The notes: generated from the letters alone by a model not told the origin. Positions 8,479 to 17,427 are shown, numbered from the stretch's first letter. The stretch: 64,000 nucleotides of DNA from Devosia sp. 66-22 (GCA_001899065.1 MKUZ01000015.1:1-64000), one strand, 5' to 3'. Made by a program: numbers and translations.

Positions 8479-8925
8479 TCAGCTCCAGCGGGCCTTTGCC
8501 TTGTCGTCGGCATCCTGAGCCTCGACCCAGCGCTCGCCGGAGCCGGTGGTTTCCTTCTTCCAGAAGGGGGCGTCGGTCTTGAGGTAGTCCATCAGGAACT
8601 GCGCGGCTGCGAAGGCCGCTTCGCGGTGCGGCGCGAGTGTCATGACCTGGACGATGGGCTCGCCGGGATTGAGCGTGCCGTAGCGATGGATGACGATTTC
8701 GTCGAGCAGGGCGAAGCGCGTGTGCGCCTCGGAGACGATCGCGCCGATCTGGTTGATGGCGAGCTCGGGGTAGCATTCGAGGGTGAGCTTGGCGATCGGA
8801 TCGCCCGGCGATGAGCGGACGATGCCGGTGAAGGTGACGATGGCGCCGGCGCCGTCGGTCACCTCGGCAAACGCGTTGAGCTCGGCGCCCGGATCGAAGG
8901 CTGCGTCCTGAATCCGGATCGGCAT
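8479..8925 (-). CDS. moaE: Molybdopterin synthase catalytic subunit MoaE
   Basis: A 148-residue subunit that, with MoaD thiocarboxylate, converts precursor Z (cPMP) into molybdopterin. The sequence shows GAIVTFTGIVR near residue 30, LECYPELA, the middle IVIHRYGTLNPGEPIVQV and the catalytic lysine region APFWKKE near the C-terminus, all standard for MoaE. It is the last gene of a pgsA-moaD-moaE run, starting one base after the moaD stop. Confidence 0.96.
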   Translation of the reverse strand: MPIRIQDAAFDPGAELNAFAEVTDGAGAIVTFTGIVRSSPGDPIAKLTLECYPELAINQIGAIVSEAHTRFALLDEIVIHRYGTLNPGEPIVQVMTLAPHREAAFAAAQFLMDYLKTDAPFWKKETTGSGERWVEAQDADDKAKARWS

Positions 8926-8926
8926 T

Positions 8927-9178
8927 CTAGCCGCCGGTCATGGGCGGGAAGAGCGCGACGGTCCTGGCGCCGGCGATCGGCGCGTCATGCGTGACGATCT
9001 TGGCGTCGATGGCGGCCTTGATGATCTCGGGGCGCTGCATGGCGAGTTCGGCGGCCTCGTCATTGGCGCGCAGCCAGGCGATCAGGTCGCGCACGGTGAC
9101 CACCTCGGCGGGCGGCGACACGTCTTCCTCGCCGCGGTCGAGACGTTCGCGGAGCCAGGCGAAGTAGAGGATCTTCAT
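8927..9178 (-). CDS. moaD: Molybdopterin synthase sulfur carrier subunit MoaD
   Basis: An 83-residue ubiquitin-like protein ending in the essential Gly-Gly (PPMTGG), where sulfur is loaded as a thiocarboxylate before transfer in the MoaE reaction. ILYFAWLRERL at the start and the late TVALFPPMTGG are typical of the family. The start ATG at 9178 overlaps the pgsA stop by 4 bases. A much longer reading frame in the same register exists but its N-terminal part is antisense-like noise over pgsA. Confidence 0.95.
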   Translation of the reverse strand: MKILYFAWLRERLDRGEEDVSPPAEVVTVRDLIAWLRANDEAAELAMQRPEIIKAAIDAKIVTHDAPIAGARTVALFPPMTGG

Positions 9179-9774
9179 AGATCGGGGCCGGCCGGAGGCA
9201 CGGGAGGCTGCGGCGGCGTGTCGAGGTGAGGCCAGGTGGACATGAGGTATTGCCAGCCGGTCCAGACGGTGAGGGCTGCGGCGATCCACATCAGCGTGCC
9301 CGAGATGAAGCCGAAGCTGGGCAGGAGGCCGTCGACGATGACGAAGAAGAGGGCGACGAGCTGGACCGTCGTCTTCCACTTGGCGAGGAAGGTGACGGGG
9401 ACCGAGACGGCCTTGTTGCCGAGATATTCGCGCAGGCCCGAGACGAAAATCTCGCGGATGAGGATGGCGATGGCGGGGATGAGTTCCCAGCCGGAGAAGT
9501 CGCGGGTCCAGGCGAAGGTAACGAGCAGCGCGCCGACCAGCAGCTTGTCGGCAATGGGATCGAGCATTTTGCCCAGATCGGACTGCTGGTTCATGGTGCG
9601 GGCGAGGAAGCCGTCGAACCAATCGGTGATGGCGGCGGCGACGTAGAGGATCAGTGCGATCCAGCGCAGCCAGTCCCAGCCCATGACGAGCAGCAGGCAG
9701 ATCACGGGAATCGCCGCGATGCGCGCGAGCGTGAGCTGATTGGGCAGGGAGCGAAGCGAAGCCGGTATCTCCAT
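9175..9774 (-). CDS. pgsA: CDP-diacylglycerol-glycerol-3-phosphate phosphatidyltransferase
   Basis: A 199-residue integral membrane enzyme making phosphatidylglycerol phosphate, the first committed step to phosphatidylglycerol and cardiolipin. It has the full CDP-alcohol transferase signature DG-x2-AR-x8-G-x3-D-x3-D at about residues 55-80, with hydrophobic segments on both sides. The start is uncertain: ATG 9774 gives the usual N-terminus before LRSLPNQLTLARI, and ATG 9786 adds four residues; neither has a good ribosome site. It overlaps moaD by 4 bases. Confidence 0.94.
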   Translation of the reverse strand: MEIPASLRSLPNQLTLARIAAIPVICLLLVMGWDWLRWIALILYVAAAITDWFDGFLARTMNQQSDLGKMLDPIADKLLVGALLVTFAWTRDFSGWELIPAIAILIREIFVSGLREYLGNKAVSVPVTFLAKWKTTVQLVALFFVIVDGLLPSFGFISGTLMWIAAALTVWTGWQYLMSTWPHLDTPPQPPVPPAGPDL

Positions 9775-9895
9775 GCCGATGAACATAGGGTCGGGCGCGA
9801 AACGGTCAAGCGGAACCGTGTCGTGCCCGACTGGCTGTTGCCCACGGGTCATCCGGTGCCGTGGCAGCGACCGGATGGGCGGTGTGCCCCGCCCC

Positions 9896-10966
9896 TCAGG
9901 CGACGAGCTCGGCCGCGGCCCGGCGCGCGGCGACTGCCTCGGCGAGACCTTCGAGCGCTGCAGCCGTCGTGTCCCAACCGATGCAGCCATCGGTGATGGA
10001 CTGGCCATAGGTGAGCGGCACGCCGGGAACGAGATCCTGGCGGCCGGCGACGAGATTGCTCTCGGCCATGACGCCGATAATGCGGCGGTCGCCGGCCGCG
10101 ACCTGCGCGCCGACATCGGCGAGGACGAGCGGCTGGTTCTCAGGCTTCTTGGACGAATTGGCGTGGCTGGCATCGACCATGATGGCGGGCGCGATGCCTG
10201 CCTTCGTCGCCTCGGCTGCCGCCGACTCGACGCTTTCGGCGCCGAAATTGGGCACTTTGCCGCCGCGAAGGATGATGTGGCAGTCGTCATTGCCTGACGT
10301 GGAGGCAATGGCGGACCGGCCATCCTTGGTGACCGCCAGGAAATGATGCGGCTGGCTGGCGGACTTCACGGCGTCGAGCGCGATGCGGACATTGCCGTCG
10401 GTGCCGTTCTTGAAGCCGACGGGGCAGCTGAGGCCGGAGGCCAGTTCGCGATGCACCTGGCTCTCGGTGGTGCGCGCGCCGATGGCGCCCCAGGCGACGA
10501 GGTCGGCGAAGTATTGCGGCGTCGTCATGTCGAGGAATTCGCAGCCGGCGGGCAGGCCCAGATTGTTGATGTCGAGCAGCAGCGAGCGGGCGAGCCGGAG
10601 GCCGTTGTCGATCTTGAAGGAGCCGTCGAGGTCGGGGTCGTTGATCAGGCCCTTCCAGCCCACCGTAGTGCGCGGCTTCTCGAAGTAGACGCGCATGATG
10701 ATTTCGAGGCGGTCGCCGAGACGCTCGCGCAGGGCGAGCAGCCGTCTGGCGTAGTCCATGGCGGCGATGGGATCGTGGATGGAGCAGGGGCCGACGACGA
10801 CGACGAGGCGATCATCGGTGCCGTGGAGGATGTTGTGCACGGCATGGCGCGAGGAGAGCACGGTGCGCGTTGCGGCGTCGGTGCGCGGGAATTCGTGCAT
10901 CACCTCGGCGGGCGTTCGGAGCTCGCGGATGTCCTTGATGCGCAGGTCGTCGGTGGTCTTGAGCAT
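9896..10966 (-). CDS. aroG: DAHP synthase, class I (aromatic amino acid pathway)
   Basis: A 356-residue 3-deoxy-7-phosphoheptulonate synthase that condenses phosphoenolpyruvate and erythrose-4-phosphate, the entry step to chorismate, Phe, Tyr and Trp. Visible are VVVVGPCSIHD, MRVYFEKPRTTVGWKGLINDP, GARTTESQVHRELASGL, VGFKNGTDG, HIILRGGK and DASHANSSKKPENQ, all hallmarks of the E. coli AroF/G/H type. Feedback type cannot be assigned by eye, so the symbol aroG is used only in the broad sense. The gene follows an attenuator with an aromatic leader peptide at 11002-11136, so transcription probably falls when aromatic charged tRNAs are plentiful. Confidence 0.95.
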   Translation of the reverse strand: MLKTTDDLRIKDIRELRTPAEVMHEFPRTDAATRTVLSSRHAVHNILHGTDDRLVVVVGPCSIHDPIAAMDYARRLLALRERLGDRLEIIMRVYFEKPRTTVGWKGLINDPDLDGSFKIDNGLRLARSLLLDINNLGLPAGCEFLDMTTPQYFADLVAWGAIGARTTESQVHRELASGLSCPVGFKNGTDGNVRIALDAVKSASQPHHFLAVTKDGRSAIASTSGNDDCHIILRGGKVPNFGAESVESAAAEATKAGIAPAIMVDASHANSSKKPENQPLVLADVGAQVAAGDRRIIGVMAESNLVAGRQDLVPGVPLTYGQSITDGCIGWDTTAAALEGLAEAVAARRAAAELVA

Positions 10967-11001
10967 TTCACTGGTCCTCGGTGTTGGGTCGGACCGGCGA
11001 C

Positions 11002-11028
11002 AAAAAAGCCGCCAGTCGCTGGCGGCTT
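11002..11028 (-). terminator. Attenuator terminator before the DAHP synthase
   Basis: Read on the minus strand, AAGCCGCCAG and CTGGCGGCTT form a perfect 10-bp stem with a 3-base loop, followed by a run of Ts (plus-strand As 11002-11007). It lies between the leader peptide stop and the aroG start, about 35 bp before the gene. As an intrinsic terminator at that place it should stop transcription unless the alternative pairing described for the leader forms. Confidence 0.9.
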
Positions 11029-11042
11029 CGGGTTACGTCTCA

Positions 11043-11064
11043 GTTTGATTTCGTCAGATCAAAC
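11043..11064 (-). promoter_or_regulatory. Hairpin overlapping the leader-peptide stop codon
   Basis: The 7-bp complementary arms GTTTGAT (minus strand) and ATCAAAC enclose an 8-base loop. The 5' arm contains the end and the TGA stop of the leader peptide. In attenuators the region at the leader stop governs where the ribosome halts and releases; whether this particular hairpin is functional is inference. Confidence 0.55.
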
Positions 11065-11136
11065 GCGCCCCTCCGGCTGCCAGCGGCTTCCGTTGCTAAA
11101 GTACCAATAGAAGAAGGTGGCGCGGACGAGGTTCAT
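11059..11136 (-). CDS. Aromatic leader peptide of the DAHP synthase attenuator
   Basis: A 25-residue open frame, ATG at 11136, TGA at 11061-11059. Residues 8-13 are F-F-Y-W-Y-F, six aromatic codons in a row, with another W at 19. The leader RNA after this run contains CGCUGGC, which can pair with GCCAGCG in the 5' arm of the terminator at 11002-11028, giving a plausible antiterminator. Ribosome stalling on the aromatic codons would then allow transcription into aroG. No strong Shine-Dalgarno sequence precedes the ATG, and the start is only 17 bp after the marR stop, so its promoter is not identified. The gene is too short for standard gene finders. Confidence 0.85.
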   Translation of the reverse strand: MNLVRATFFYWYFSNGSRWQPEGRV

Positions 11137-11153
11137 GGGGCGGAGTCTGTAGC

Positions 11154-11621
11154 TCAGCCTTTGGCGGTTGTCACGGGGGTTTCTGTGGCGGCGTTCTCGA
11201 TGGCCGCGAACACCCGCAGCGTCGCCTCCATGTCCTTGCGCGAGATGCCCGCGAACACCTCGAGACGCAACGCCATCAGGGCTTCATTGACCTCGCGCAC
11301 GACGGCCCAGCCGGCTTCCGTCAGGTTGACGGCATTGGCGCGACGGTCGGCCGGATCGGGCTCACGGGTGATGAGGCCGTTGGCCTGCAACTCGTCGAGG
11401 AGACGGACCAGCGAGGCGCCTTCGATGCCCACCGCGTCGGCGAGAACATTCTGCCTTACGTCGCGGCCAAGGCGCTCGATCCACAGCAACGGCGCCGATG
11501 CGGCTTCGGACACGCCGTGCTCGGAGGCCACTTCCCGCGCGATCTTGCGCCACTGCCGGCCGGCCAGGAGCAGGTTCCGTGTCAAATCGCGCAGGAGGTA
11601 TGCATCGCTGTCCGTTGCCAA
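11154..11621 (-). CDS. MarR-family transcriptional regulator (divergent from MFS efflux gene)
   Basis: A 155-residue MarR protein: helix-rich N-terminus, recognition region DAVGIEGASLVRLLDELQANGLITR and wing EPDPADRRANAVNLTEAGW. It is divergent from the DHA2-type exporter, the usual arrangement for a repressor controlling its efflux pump, with drug-like ligand binding expected. The TTG at 11621 was chosen as start since an upstream in-frame extension would run over the palindromes and the exporter start. The Shine-Dalgarno sequence is weak. aroG follows in the same direction with its own attenuator. Confidence 0.87.
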   Translation of the reverse strand: MATDSDAYLLRDLTRNLLLAGRQWRKIAREVASEHGVSEAASAPLLWIERLGRDVRQNVLADAVGIEGASLVRLLDELQANGLITREPDPADRRANAVNLTEAGWAVVREVNEALMALRLEVFAGISRKDMEATLRVFAAIENAATETPVTTAKG

Positions 11622-11679
11622 ATTATTTAGTATCCTAATTATATGATTGCAATCGAATGCCCGCGACACGGACCTCCCC
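11622..11679. promoter_or_regulatory. marR/MFS divergent promoter region with two palindromes
   Basis: Between the two divergent genes lie an imperfect dyad around TTAG-TATC-CTAA (11627-11638) and the perfect 10-bp palindrome GATTGCAATC at 11645-11654. The region is AT-rich against a GC-rich background. One of these is probably the MarR operator; the choice cannot be made from sequence alone. Confidence 0.55.
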
Positions 11680-13362
11680 ATGCCCTCCGATATGAAGAAC
11701 CACAAGTGGATGGTGCTAAGCAACACGACGCTTGGCATGCTCGCTGCGACCATCAATGCCTCGATCGTGCTGATCAGCCTGCCGGCGATCTTCCGCGGTA
11801 TCGGGCTGCATCCACTCGATCCGGGCAACACCAACATCCTGCTGTGGACCATCATGGGCTACATGGTGGTGACGTCGGTGCTGGTGGTGAGCTTCGGACG
11901 GCTGGGCGACATGTTCGGCCGGGCGAGAATCTATAATCTGGGCTTCCTCATCTTCACGATCGCCTCGATCGGGCTGAGTTTCATGCCGACGGGCGACGCG
12001 GGCGCTTGGTTCCTCGTGGGCGGCCGCGTGGTGCAGGGGATCGGCGGTGCGATGCTGACCGCGACCTCCACCGCGATCCTGATCGACGTGTTTCCGCACG
12101 AGCAGCGGGGGCTGGCGCTCGGCATCAACATCATGGCGGCGATCGCGGGCCAGTTCCTCGGACTGGTGCTGGGCGGGCTGCTCGCCGATATCGACTGGCG
12201 GCTGATCTTCTGGATCAACGTTCTGGTCGGCGTGATCGGTACGATCTGGGCGTATTGGAGCCTCAAGGACGGCGGTGTGGCAGGGCGCGAGAGCAAGCTC
12301 GACTGGTGGGGCAACATCACCTTCGCCGTCGGGCTCGTGCTGGTGCTGACCGGGATCAATGACGGCATCCAGCCCTATGGCAGCGACCTGATGGCGTGGG
12401 GCAGCCCGCGCGTGCTCGCCGAGATCGGCATCGGGCTCGCCTTCCTCGTGGCGTTTATCCTCATCGAGACGCGCGTCGAGGCGCCGATGATCGATCTGAA
12501 GCTGTTCCGCATCCGGCCGTTCTCGACCGGCGTGCTGGCGACGCTGCTGGGCAGCATCGGGCGGGGCGGGCTGCAGTTCATGCTGATCGTGTGGCTGCAG
12601 GGCATCTGGCTGCCGCTGCACGGCTATTCGTTCGAGTCGACGCCACTCTGGGCCGGTATCTTCATGCTGCCGCTGACCGTGGGCATCCTGCTGATCGGAC
12701 CGGTGTCGGGCTGGCTCAGCGACCGCTACGGGCCGAGGCTGTTCGCCGGCGGCGGCATGCTGCTGGGCGGTGCGACGTTCATCGGCCTGATGCTGCTCGA
12801 GGCGGACTTTCCGTACTGGGCGTTCGCGGCACTGCTGTTCCTCAACGGCGTGGGCTCGGGGCTGTTCTCGGCGCCCAACGGGACGCAGACGATGAATGCG
12901 GTACCGGCGGCGGAGCGCGGGCAGGCCTCGGGGATACGCGCCACGGCGATGAATGCCGGACAGGTGCTGTCGATCGGCGTGTTCTTCACGCTGATGATCA
13001 TCGGCCTTGCGATCAGCCTGCCGGCGGCAATGGAGACGCACCTGATGGCGCAGGGGCTGCCGCCCGACATCGCCGCGCAGGTGGCGGGCGCGCCGCCGGT
13101 GGCGAGCCTGTTCGCGGCCTTCCTCGGCTACAACCCGATGGGCGAGCTGATCCCGGCGAGCGTGCTCGCGGCGCTGACGCCCGAGCAGGTGGGGATCATC
13201 ACCGGCCAGCACTTCTTCCCCGAGCTGCTGTCGGGCCCCTTCATGGTGGGCATCAAGATCGCCTTCAGCATCTCGCTGGCGCTCTATGTCGCCGCGGCGA
13301 TCGCCTCATGGCTGGGCGAGCGCCGGGCGCCAGGCGCAGCGATGGCGTCGGTTACTCCCTGA
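11680..13362 (+). CDS. MFS multidrug transporter, DHA2 (EmrB/QacA) family
   Basis: A 560-residue inner-membrane exporter with about 14 hydrophobic segments. Family landmarks are the first helix with NTTLGMLAATINASIVLISLPAI, the GRLGDMFGRARIYNLG loop (motif A) and GRVVQGIGGAMLTA (motif B). Such proteins expel drugs or toxic metabolites by proton antiport. ATG 11680 is taken as start, with an alternative ATG at 11692; no strong ribosome site is seen for either. The gene is divergent from a MarR repressor and overlaps the convergent neighbour's stop by 11 bases. Confidence 0.92.
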   Translation: MPSDMKNHKWMVLSNTTLGMLAATINASIVLISLPAIFRGIGLHPLDPGNTNILLWTIMGYMVVTSVLVVSFGRLGDMFGRARIYNLGFLIFTIASIGLSFMPTGDAGAWFLVGGRVVQGIGGAMLTATSTAILIDVFPHEQRGLALGINIMAAIAGQFLGLVLGGLLADIDWRLIFWINVLVGVIGTIWAYWSLKDGGVAGRESKLDWWGNITFAVGLVLVLTGINDGIQPYGSDLMAWGSPRVLAEIGIGLAFLVAFILIETRVEAPMIDLKLFRIRPFSTGVLATLLGSIGRGGLQFMLIVWLQGIWLPLHGYSFESTPLWAGIFMLPLTVGILLIGPVSGWLSDRYGPRLFAGGGMLLGGATFIGLMLLEADFPYWAFAALLFLNGVGSGLFSAPNGTQTMNAVPAAERGQASGIRATAMNAGQVLSIGVFFTLMIIGLAISLPAAMETHLMAQGLPPDIAAQVAGAPPVASLFAAFLGYNPMGELIPASVLAALTPEQVGIITGQHFFPELLSGPFMVGIKIAFSISLALYVAAAIASWLGERRAPGAAMASVTP

Positions 13363-14647
13363 GCGAGGGGAAGTAGTCGGCGGCCTCAGGTGTCAGCAGC
13401 GCCGCGAGGTCGGCGATCTGTGCGTCGTAGAGGTCGCTGGCACAGGCCACGGCGACATGCGGCAGGCCGTCCATGCCGAAATGGACGACGTCGCTGCCCT
13501 TGAAGCTTATGGCGAGGTACTGCGGGATCAACTCGTCGATGGGGCAGTCCCCTTCGGCGCCGGTGAAGCCGAGTTCCTCGTTGGTGAAGCGGTTGGCGTT
13601 GACGAAGGCGAGCAGTTCCTCGTCCGGACCCCACTGGTAGTCGCGCGGATTGGCGCGGGCTGCTTCGAGGTCGACCAGGTTGCCGTCGAAATCCCTGGCG
13701 ACCCAGCCCTTGAAGATACGGCTCAGGTCGAGCGGGACACCGGTCGTCACGTCGAGGTTCATGTACTCATAGTGATTGTAAGGATGCGCGCCGCCGCAGG
13801 AGAGGCTGCCGCTTTCGGTCCAAGTCATCACGGTGGGCGAGAGATAGTGGACCTCAATATGCTCCTCGTCCCAATAACCCAAGGTGCCCGCGTCGTAATT
13901 GTAGCCGTTCCAGCCGAAGCCCTGATATTGCTGGGCGACGCACCACAGCGCATCGAGGCTCATCATCCAGTGGCGCTGCTCGAGATAGCGGTTGGCCGGA
14001 CGGTCGTCGGAGCCACCGGCGAGTTCGATGATGCGTGGGAAGCCGAATTTGGTGCGGATGTCGGTGCGGTAGTTGTAGCGACCGCCGGTTGCCTCGAGGG
14101 CGTCGCCGCCGTCGAGGGCGAACAGTGCCATCTTGGCGTAGTCGTAGGGCGAGGTCTCGAGGGTCAGCACGGCGCCCGAGTAGAACAGGCTGCTGGCGAA
14201 GCCGCTCAGGCCCTGCAGGCCTTCCGCCGAATCGAAGTCACGCGTGCCAATCCGTTCGAGCGCGACGGGAAGATTGCGGCCGCCGAGCGAGAACTCGCCC
14301 TCGATCGTGCGCCCGTCGTCGGCGACCTCGAGCTGCCATTTGGCGCCGAGCGGCGGGTCGGAGGGGGTTTCGTCCTGGGCGTGCGGACAGTTCTTCTTCT
14401 CCTCGCTGCAGGCGACTTCCTCGACAAGGCCGAAGCGCGACCGCGCGGCAGGAGCTGCGTGGAGCGGAATGTCGATGCCCTGCTCGGGGTAGAAATAGCG
14501 CCCGAAGATGTCGGCATTGCCGGCATGGGGCGGCTCGGAGAACTCGACGAAAACCGGCTCGTCGCCGATCGTGCCCTGGTAGGTGACGGCCTCGGCGAAA
14601 GCGGGGGAGGCGGCGAGGCAGAGAACGATGGCGGCGGCGTGTTTCAC
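13352..14647 (-). CDS. Secreted protein of unknown function
   Basis: A 431-residue protein with a signal peptide (residues 2-19, cleavage near AFAEA). The mature part starts with a beta-rich stretch (QGTIGDEPVFVEF and GRYFYPEQGIDIPLHA), and the C-terminal half (LDVTTGVPLDLSRIFKG, ISFKGSDVVHFGMDGLPHVAVACA) resembles DUF3298-like domains of periplasmic proteins, but I am not sure of this. Several Cys residues suggest disulphides. No enzyme motif seen. It is convergent with the MFS gene and upstream of nothing obvious. Confidence 0.8.
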   Translation of the reverse strand: MKHAAAIVLCLAASPAFAEAVTYQGTIGDEPVFVEFSEPPHAGNADIFGRYFYPEQGIDIPLHAAPAARSRFGLVEEVACSEEKKNCPHAQDETPSDPPLGAKWQLEVADDGRTIEGEFSLGGRNLPVALERIGTRDFDSAEGLQGLSGFASSLFYSGAVLTLETSPYDYAKMALFALDGGDALEATGGRYNYRTDIRTKFGFPRIIELAGGSDDRPANRYLEQRHWMMSLDALWCVAQQYQGFGWNGYNYDAGTLGYWDEEHIEVHYLSPTVMTWTESGSLSCGGAHPYNHYEYMNLDVTTGVPLDLSRIFKGWVARDFDGNLVDLEAARANPRDYQWGPDEELLAFVNANRFTNEELGFTGAEGDCPIDELIPQYLAISFKGSDVVHFGMDGLPHVAVACASDLYDAQIADLAALLTPEAADYFPSLRE

Positions 14648-14707
14648 GGTGAATCCCTCCAGGATGGCCCGAGCTAGATGCGCCCCGCTGAACGGCAGGT
14701 GAACTCG

Positions 14708-16585
14708 TCAGGTCCGATTGAAATGATCGTAGACGAGCTGCGCCATGGCGCTGGAGATGCCGGGAATGGCAGCGAGATCGGCGAGCGACGCGCGGCTGAC
14801 CGCCTTGGCCGAGCCGAAGTGCTGCAGCAGGGCGCGCTTGCGGGTCGGCCCGATGCCGTCGATTTCGTCCAGCGGATTGCGGATGATGTCCTTCTTGCGC
14901 TTGGCGCGGTGGGTGCCGATGGCGAAGCGGTGGGCCTCGTCGCGCAGGCGCTGCACGAAATAGAGCACGGGGTCGCGGTGCGGCAGCATGAAGGCGTCCT
15001 TGCCCTCCATGAAGAACTTCTCGCGGCCCGCGTCGCGCTCCTCGCCCTTGGCGATGCCGATGAAGGTGACGTCGCGCGGCAGCTCGAGCTTGGCGATGAC
15101 CTCGCGGACGGCGCTGAGCTGGCCGAGGCCACCGTCGATGAAGACGACATCGGGCCAATCCGGCATGCCGGTGTTCTCGTCTTCGGCATCGAGGTCGCTC
15201 TCGCTGGCGAGGCGGGAGAAGCGACGGGTCAGCACTTCGCGCATCATGCCGAAATCGTCGCCGGGGGTGATGTCGGTCGATCGGATGTTGAAGGTGCGAT
15301 AGTGCTTCTTGCTGAAGCCATCTTCGCCCGAAACGATCATCGCGCCGACGGCATTGGTGCCCGAGATGTGCGAGTTGTCGTAGACCTCGATGCGGCGCGG
15401 CGCCTCATCGAGACCGAAGAGCTCGGCGACGCCTTCGAGGAGCTGGCGCTGCGTGGCGCCCTCGGCGAGCTGGCGGCCGAGCGCTTCGCGCGCATTGTTG
15501 AGGGCGTGGGCGACAAGCTCGCGCTTTTCGCCGCGCTGCGGGGTTTCGATGTAGACGCGCGAGCCGAGCCTGCTGGTGAGCGCTTCTTCGAGCACGGCCT
15601 GATCGGTGGGCGCATGGCTCAACAGGATCAGTTTGGGCGGCGTCCGGTCTTCGTAGAACTGCGCGATGAAGGCCTCGAGCACCTCGGTGTCCGACAGGGT
15701 CGCATCGGCCTTGGGGCGGAAGGCGTGGTTGCCCCAGTTCTGGTGCGCGCGGAAGAAGAACACCTGGACGCAGAACTGGCCCGCCTCGTGGGCGATGGCG
15801 AAGACGTCCGCCTCCTCGACGTTGCGCGCCACGGCGTCGCTGCCCGACTGCACCAGGGCGAGGGCGGAGAGGCGATCGCGCAGCAGCGCGGCCCGCTCGA
15901 AATCGAGCGCTTCGGCGGCCTGGTTCATGTCGGACTGCAGATGGTCCTGCACGGACTTGCTGCGGCCCGACAGGAACTGCCGGGCTTCGTCGACCAGTTC
16001 GGCATAGGCATCGAGCGAGATTTCGCCGGTGCAGGGCGCAGCGCAGCGCTTGATCTGGTGCAGCATGCAGGGGCGCGTGCGCGCCTTATAGAAGCTGTCC
16101 GAGCAGGTGCGCAGCAGGAACGCCTTCTGCAGCGAGGTGATGGTGCGCTTGACCGCGAGGGCGGAGGCGAAGGGACCGAAATAGTGGCCCTTCTTGCGCT
16201 TACTGCCACGGTGCTTGGTGAGCTCGGGGGCCTCGTGCTCGGTGGCGATGAGGATGTAGGGGAAGCTCTTGTCGTCACGCAGCAGCACGTTGAAGCGGGG
16301 CTTCAGCCGCTTGATGAGATTGGCTTCGAGCAGCAGCGCTTCGGCTTCGGTCTCGGTGCGCACGAACTCCATTGTGCGCGTCGCCGCGATCATGCGCTGC
16401 AGGCGAACCTCGAGCGCTTCGGGGCGGGTGTAGTTGGTGACGCGCGCCTTGAGGCTGCGGGCCTTGCCCACATACATGACCTCGCCGGCCTCATCGATCA
16501 TGCGATAGACGCCAGGGGCGGACGGCAGAGTCTTGACGAAGGCGCGGATGATCTCGGCGCCGGCCTCGTAGGGCACGTCGTTCAT
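14708..16585 (-). CDS. uvrC: Excinuclease ABC subunit C
   Basis: A 625-residue nuclease that makes both incisions in nucleotide excision repair, recruited by UvrB. Domains in order are the GIY-YIG nuclease at the N-terminus ([25 protein letters not shown]), a Cys-rich [25 protein letters not shown] segment, the UVR domain ([15 protein letters not shown]), the RNase H-like nuclease with [13 protein letters not shown], and helix-hairpin-helix motifs at the end ([18 protein letters not shown]). The length is normal. The start ATG overlaps the stop of the upstream SDR gene (ATGA), so they are cotranscribed. Confidence 0.97.
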   Translation of the reverse strand: MNDVPYEAGAEIIRAFVKTLPSAPGVYRMIDEAGEVMYVGKARSLKARVTNYTRPEALEVRLQRMIAATRTMEFVRTETEAEALLLEANLIKRLKPRFNVLLRDDKSFPYILIATEHEAPELTKHRGSKRKKGHYFGPFASALAVKRTITSLQKAFLLRTCSDSFYKARTRPCMLHQIKRCAAPCTGEISLDAYAELVDEARQFLSGRSKSVQDHLQSDMNQAAEALDFERAALLRDRLSALALVQSGSDAVARNVEEADVFAIAHEAGQFCVQVFFFRAHQNWGNHAFRPKADATLSDTEVLEAFIAQFYEDRTPPKLILLSHAPTDQAVLEEALTSRLGSRVYIETPQRGEKRELVAHALNNAREALGRQLAEGATQRQLLEGVAELFGLDEAPRRIEVYDNSHISGTNAVGAMIVSGEDGFSKKHYRTFNIRSTDITPGDDFGMMREVLTRRFSRLASESDLDAEDENTGMPDWPDVVFIDGGLGQLSAVREVIAKLELPRDVTFIGIAKGEERDAGREKFFMEGKDAFMLPHRDPVLYFVQRLRDEAHRFAIGTHRAKRKKDIIRNPLDEIDGIGPTRKRALLQHFGSAKAVSRASLADLAAIPGISSAMAQLVYDHFNRT

Positions 16586-17361
16586 TCGGCCTTCCTCGGT
16601 GTCGGATGACGCGCCGCGGGGAAGTCGATGTGCCGGCCGCCATCGACCGGGATCATCACGCCGGTGACCGATCGTGCGTCCAGCAGATAGAGCAGGGCGC
16701 CGCAAACGTCGCCCGCATTGGCGGCGTAGCCGAGCGGGGCGTTGGCCTGCGACTTGTCGAACGCGGCCTGCGACTGGCCCTTCTCGCGCAGGGTCGGGCC
16801 GGGGCCGATGGCGTTGACGCGGATGCGCGGCGCGAGCGACTGCGCCATTGTCTGCGTCATGGTCCAGAGCGCCGCCTTGCTCAGCGTGTAGCTGAAATAG
16901 TTGGGCGTGAGGTGGAGCACGCGCTCATCGATGATGTTGACGATGTTGCCTTGCACCTCCGCCGGAAGCTGCACGGCGAAATCGCGCGCGAGGAAAGCGG
17001 GCGCCTCGAGATGGACCGCAAAGTGCCGGTCCCACAATTCCTCATCGAGGTCGGCGACCGAGTCGGGCTCGAACGCCGAGGCATTGTTCACCAGCAGGGT
17101 GAGCGGTCCGAAGCAGGCGGCTGCCCTGGCGACGAGGCCGGCGCGCTGGCGGCGCATGGCAAGGTCGGCCTTGAGCGCCGCGGCGTGGCCGCCGGCCGCG
17201 CGGATCTCGGCGACAAGCGCTAGCGCGTCGTCGTGGCCGCCGCGATAGTGGATGACAACCGCCCAGCCGGCGGCGGCGAGGGCGCGCGCCATGGCGGCGC
17301 CGAGCCGATTGGCGGCCCCTGTCACGAGGGCCACGCGATCCTGATTCGTAGGGTTCATCAT
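16582..17361 (-). CDS. SDR oxidoreductase, FolM/pteridine-reductase-like
   Basis: A 259-residue short-chain dehydrogenase. The cofactor motif [20 protein letters not shown] and the active site YTLSK (Y-x3-K) are present. The segments [22 protein letters not shown] and [13 protein letters not shown] fit pteridine reductases and dihydromonapterin reductase FolM more than common SDRs, so NADPH-dependent pterin reduction is likely but not certain. Its last codons overlap uvrC. The start is one of two adjacent ATGs (17361 or 17358). Confidence 0.85.
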   Translation of the reverse strand: MMNPTNQDRVALVTGAANRLGAAMARALAAAGWAVVIHYRGGHDDALALVAEIRAAGGHAAALKADLAMRRQRAGLVARAAACFGPLTLLVNNASAFEPDSVADLDEELWDRHFAVHLEAPAFLARDFAVQLPAEVQGNIVNIIDERVLHLTPNYFSYTLSKAALWTMTQTMAQSLAPRIRVNAIGPGPTLREKGQSQAAFDKSQANAPLGYAANAGDVCGALLYLLDARSVTGVMIPVDGGRHIDFPAARHPTPRKAE

Positions 17362-17427
17362 GAGGTCAGCAAGATAGGATTTCCGTTCGCGTGCCGGAAG
17401 TGTTCCGTCACTCCACGGGGGACAGTG

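Noticed and set aside
11716..13212. 498-residue minus-strand frame opposite the MFS gene
   Set aside because: Arg/His/Gln-rich composition typical of the antisense of a hydrophobic protein gene.
13286..14677. 463-residue plus-strand frame opposite the secreted protein gene
   Set aside because: Shadow; the minus-strand frame has a signal peptide and normal composition.
14678..16609. 643-residue open frame opposite uvrC
   Set aside because: Antisense shadow of uvrC, with composition dominated by Gly, Ala, Arg and Glu and no known domain.
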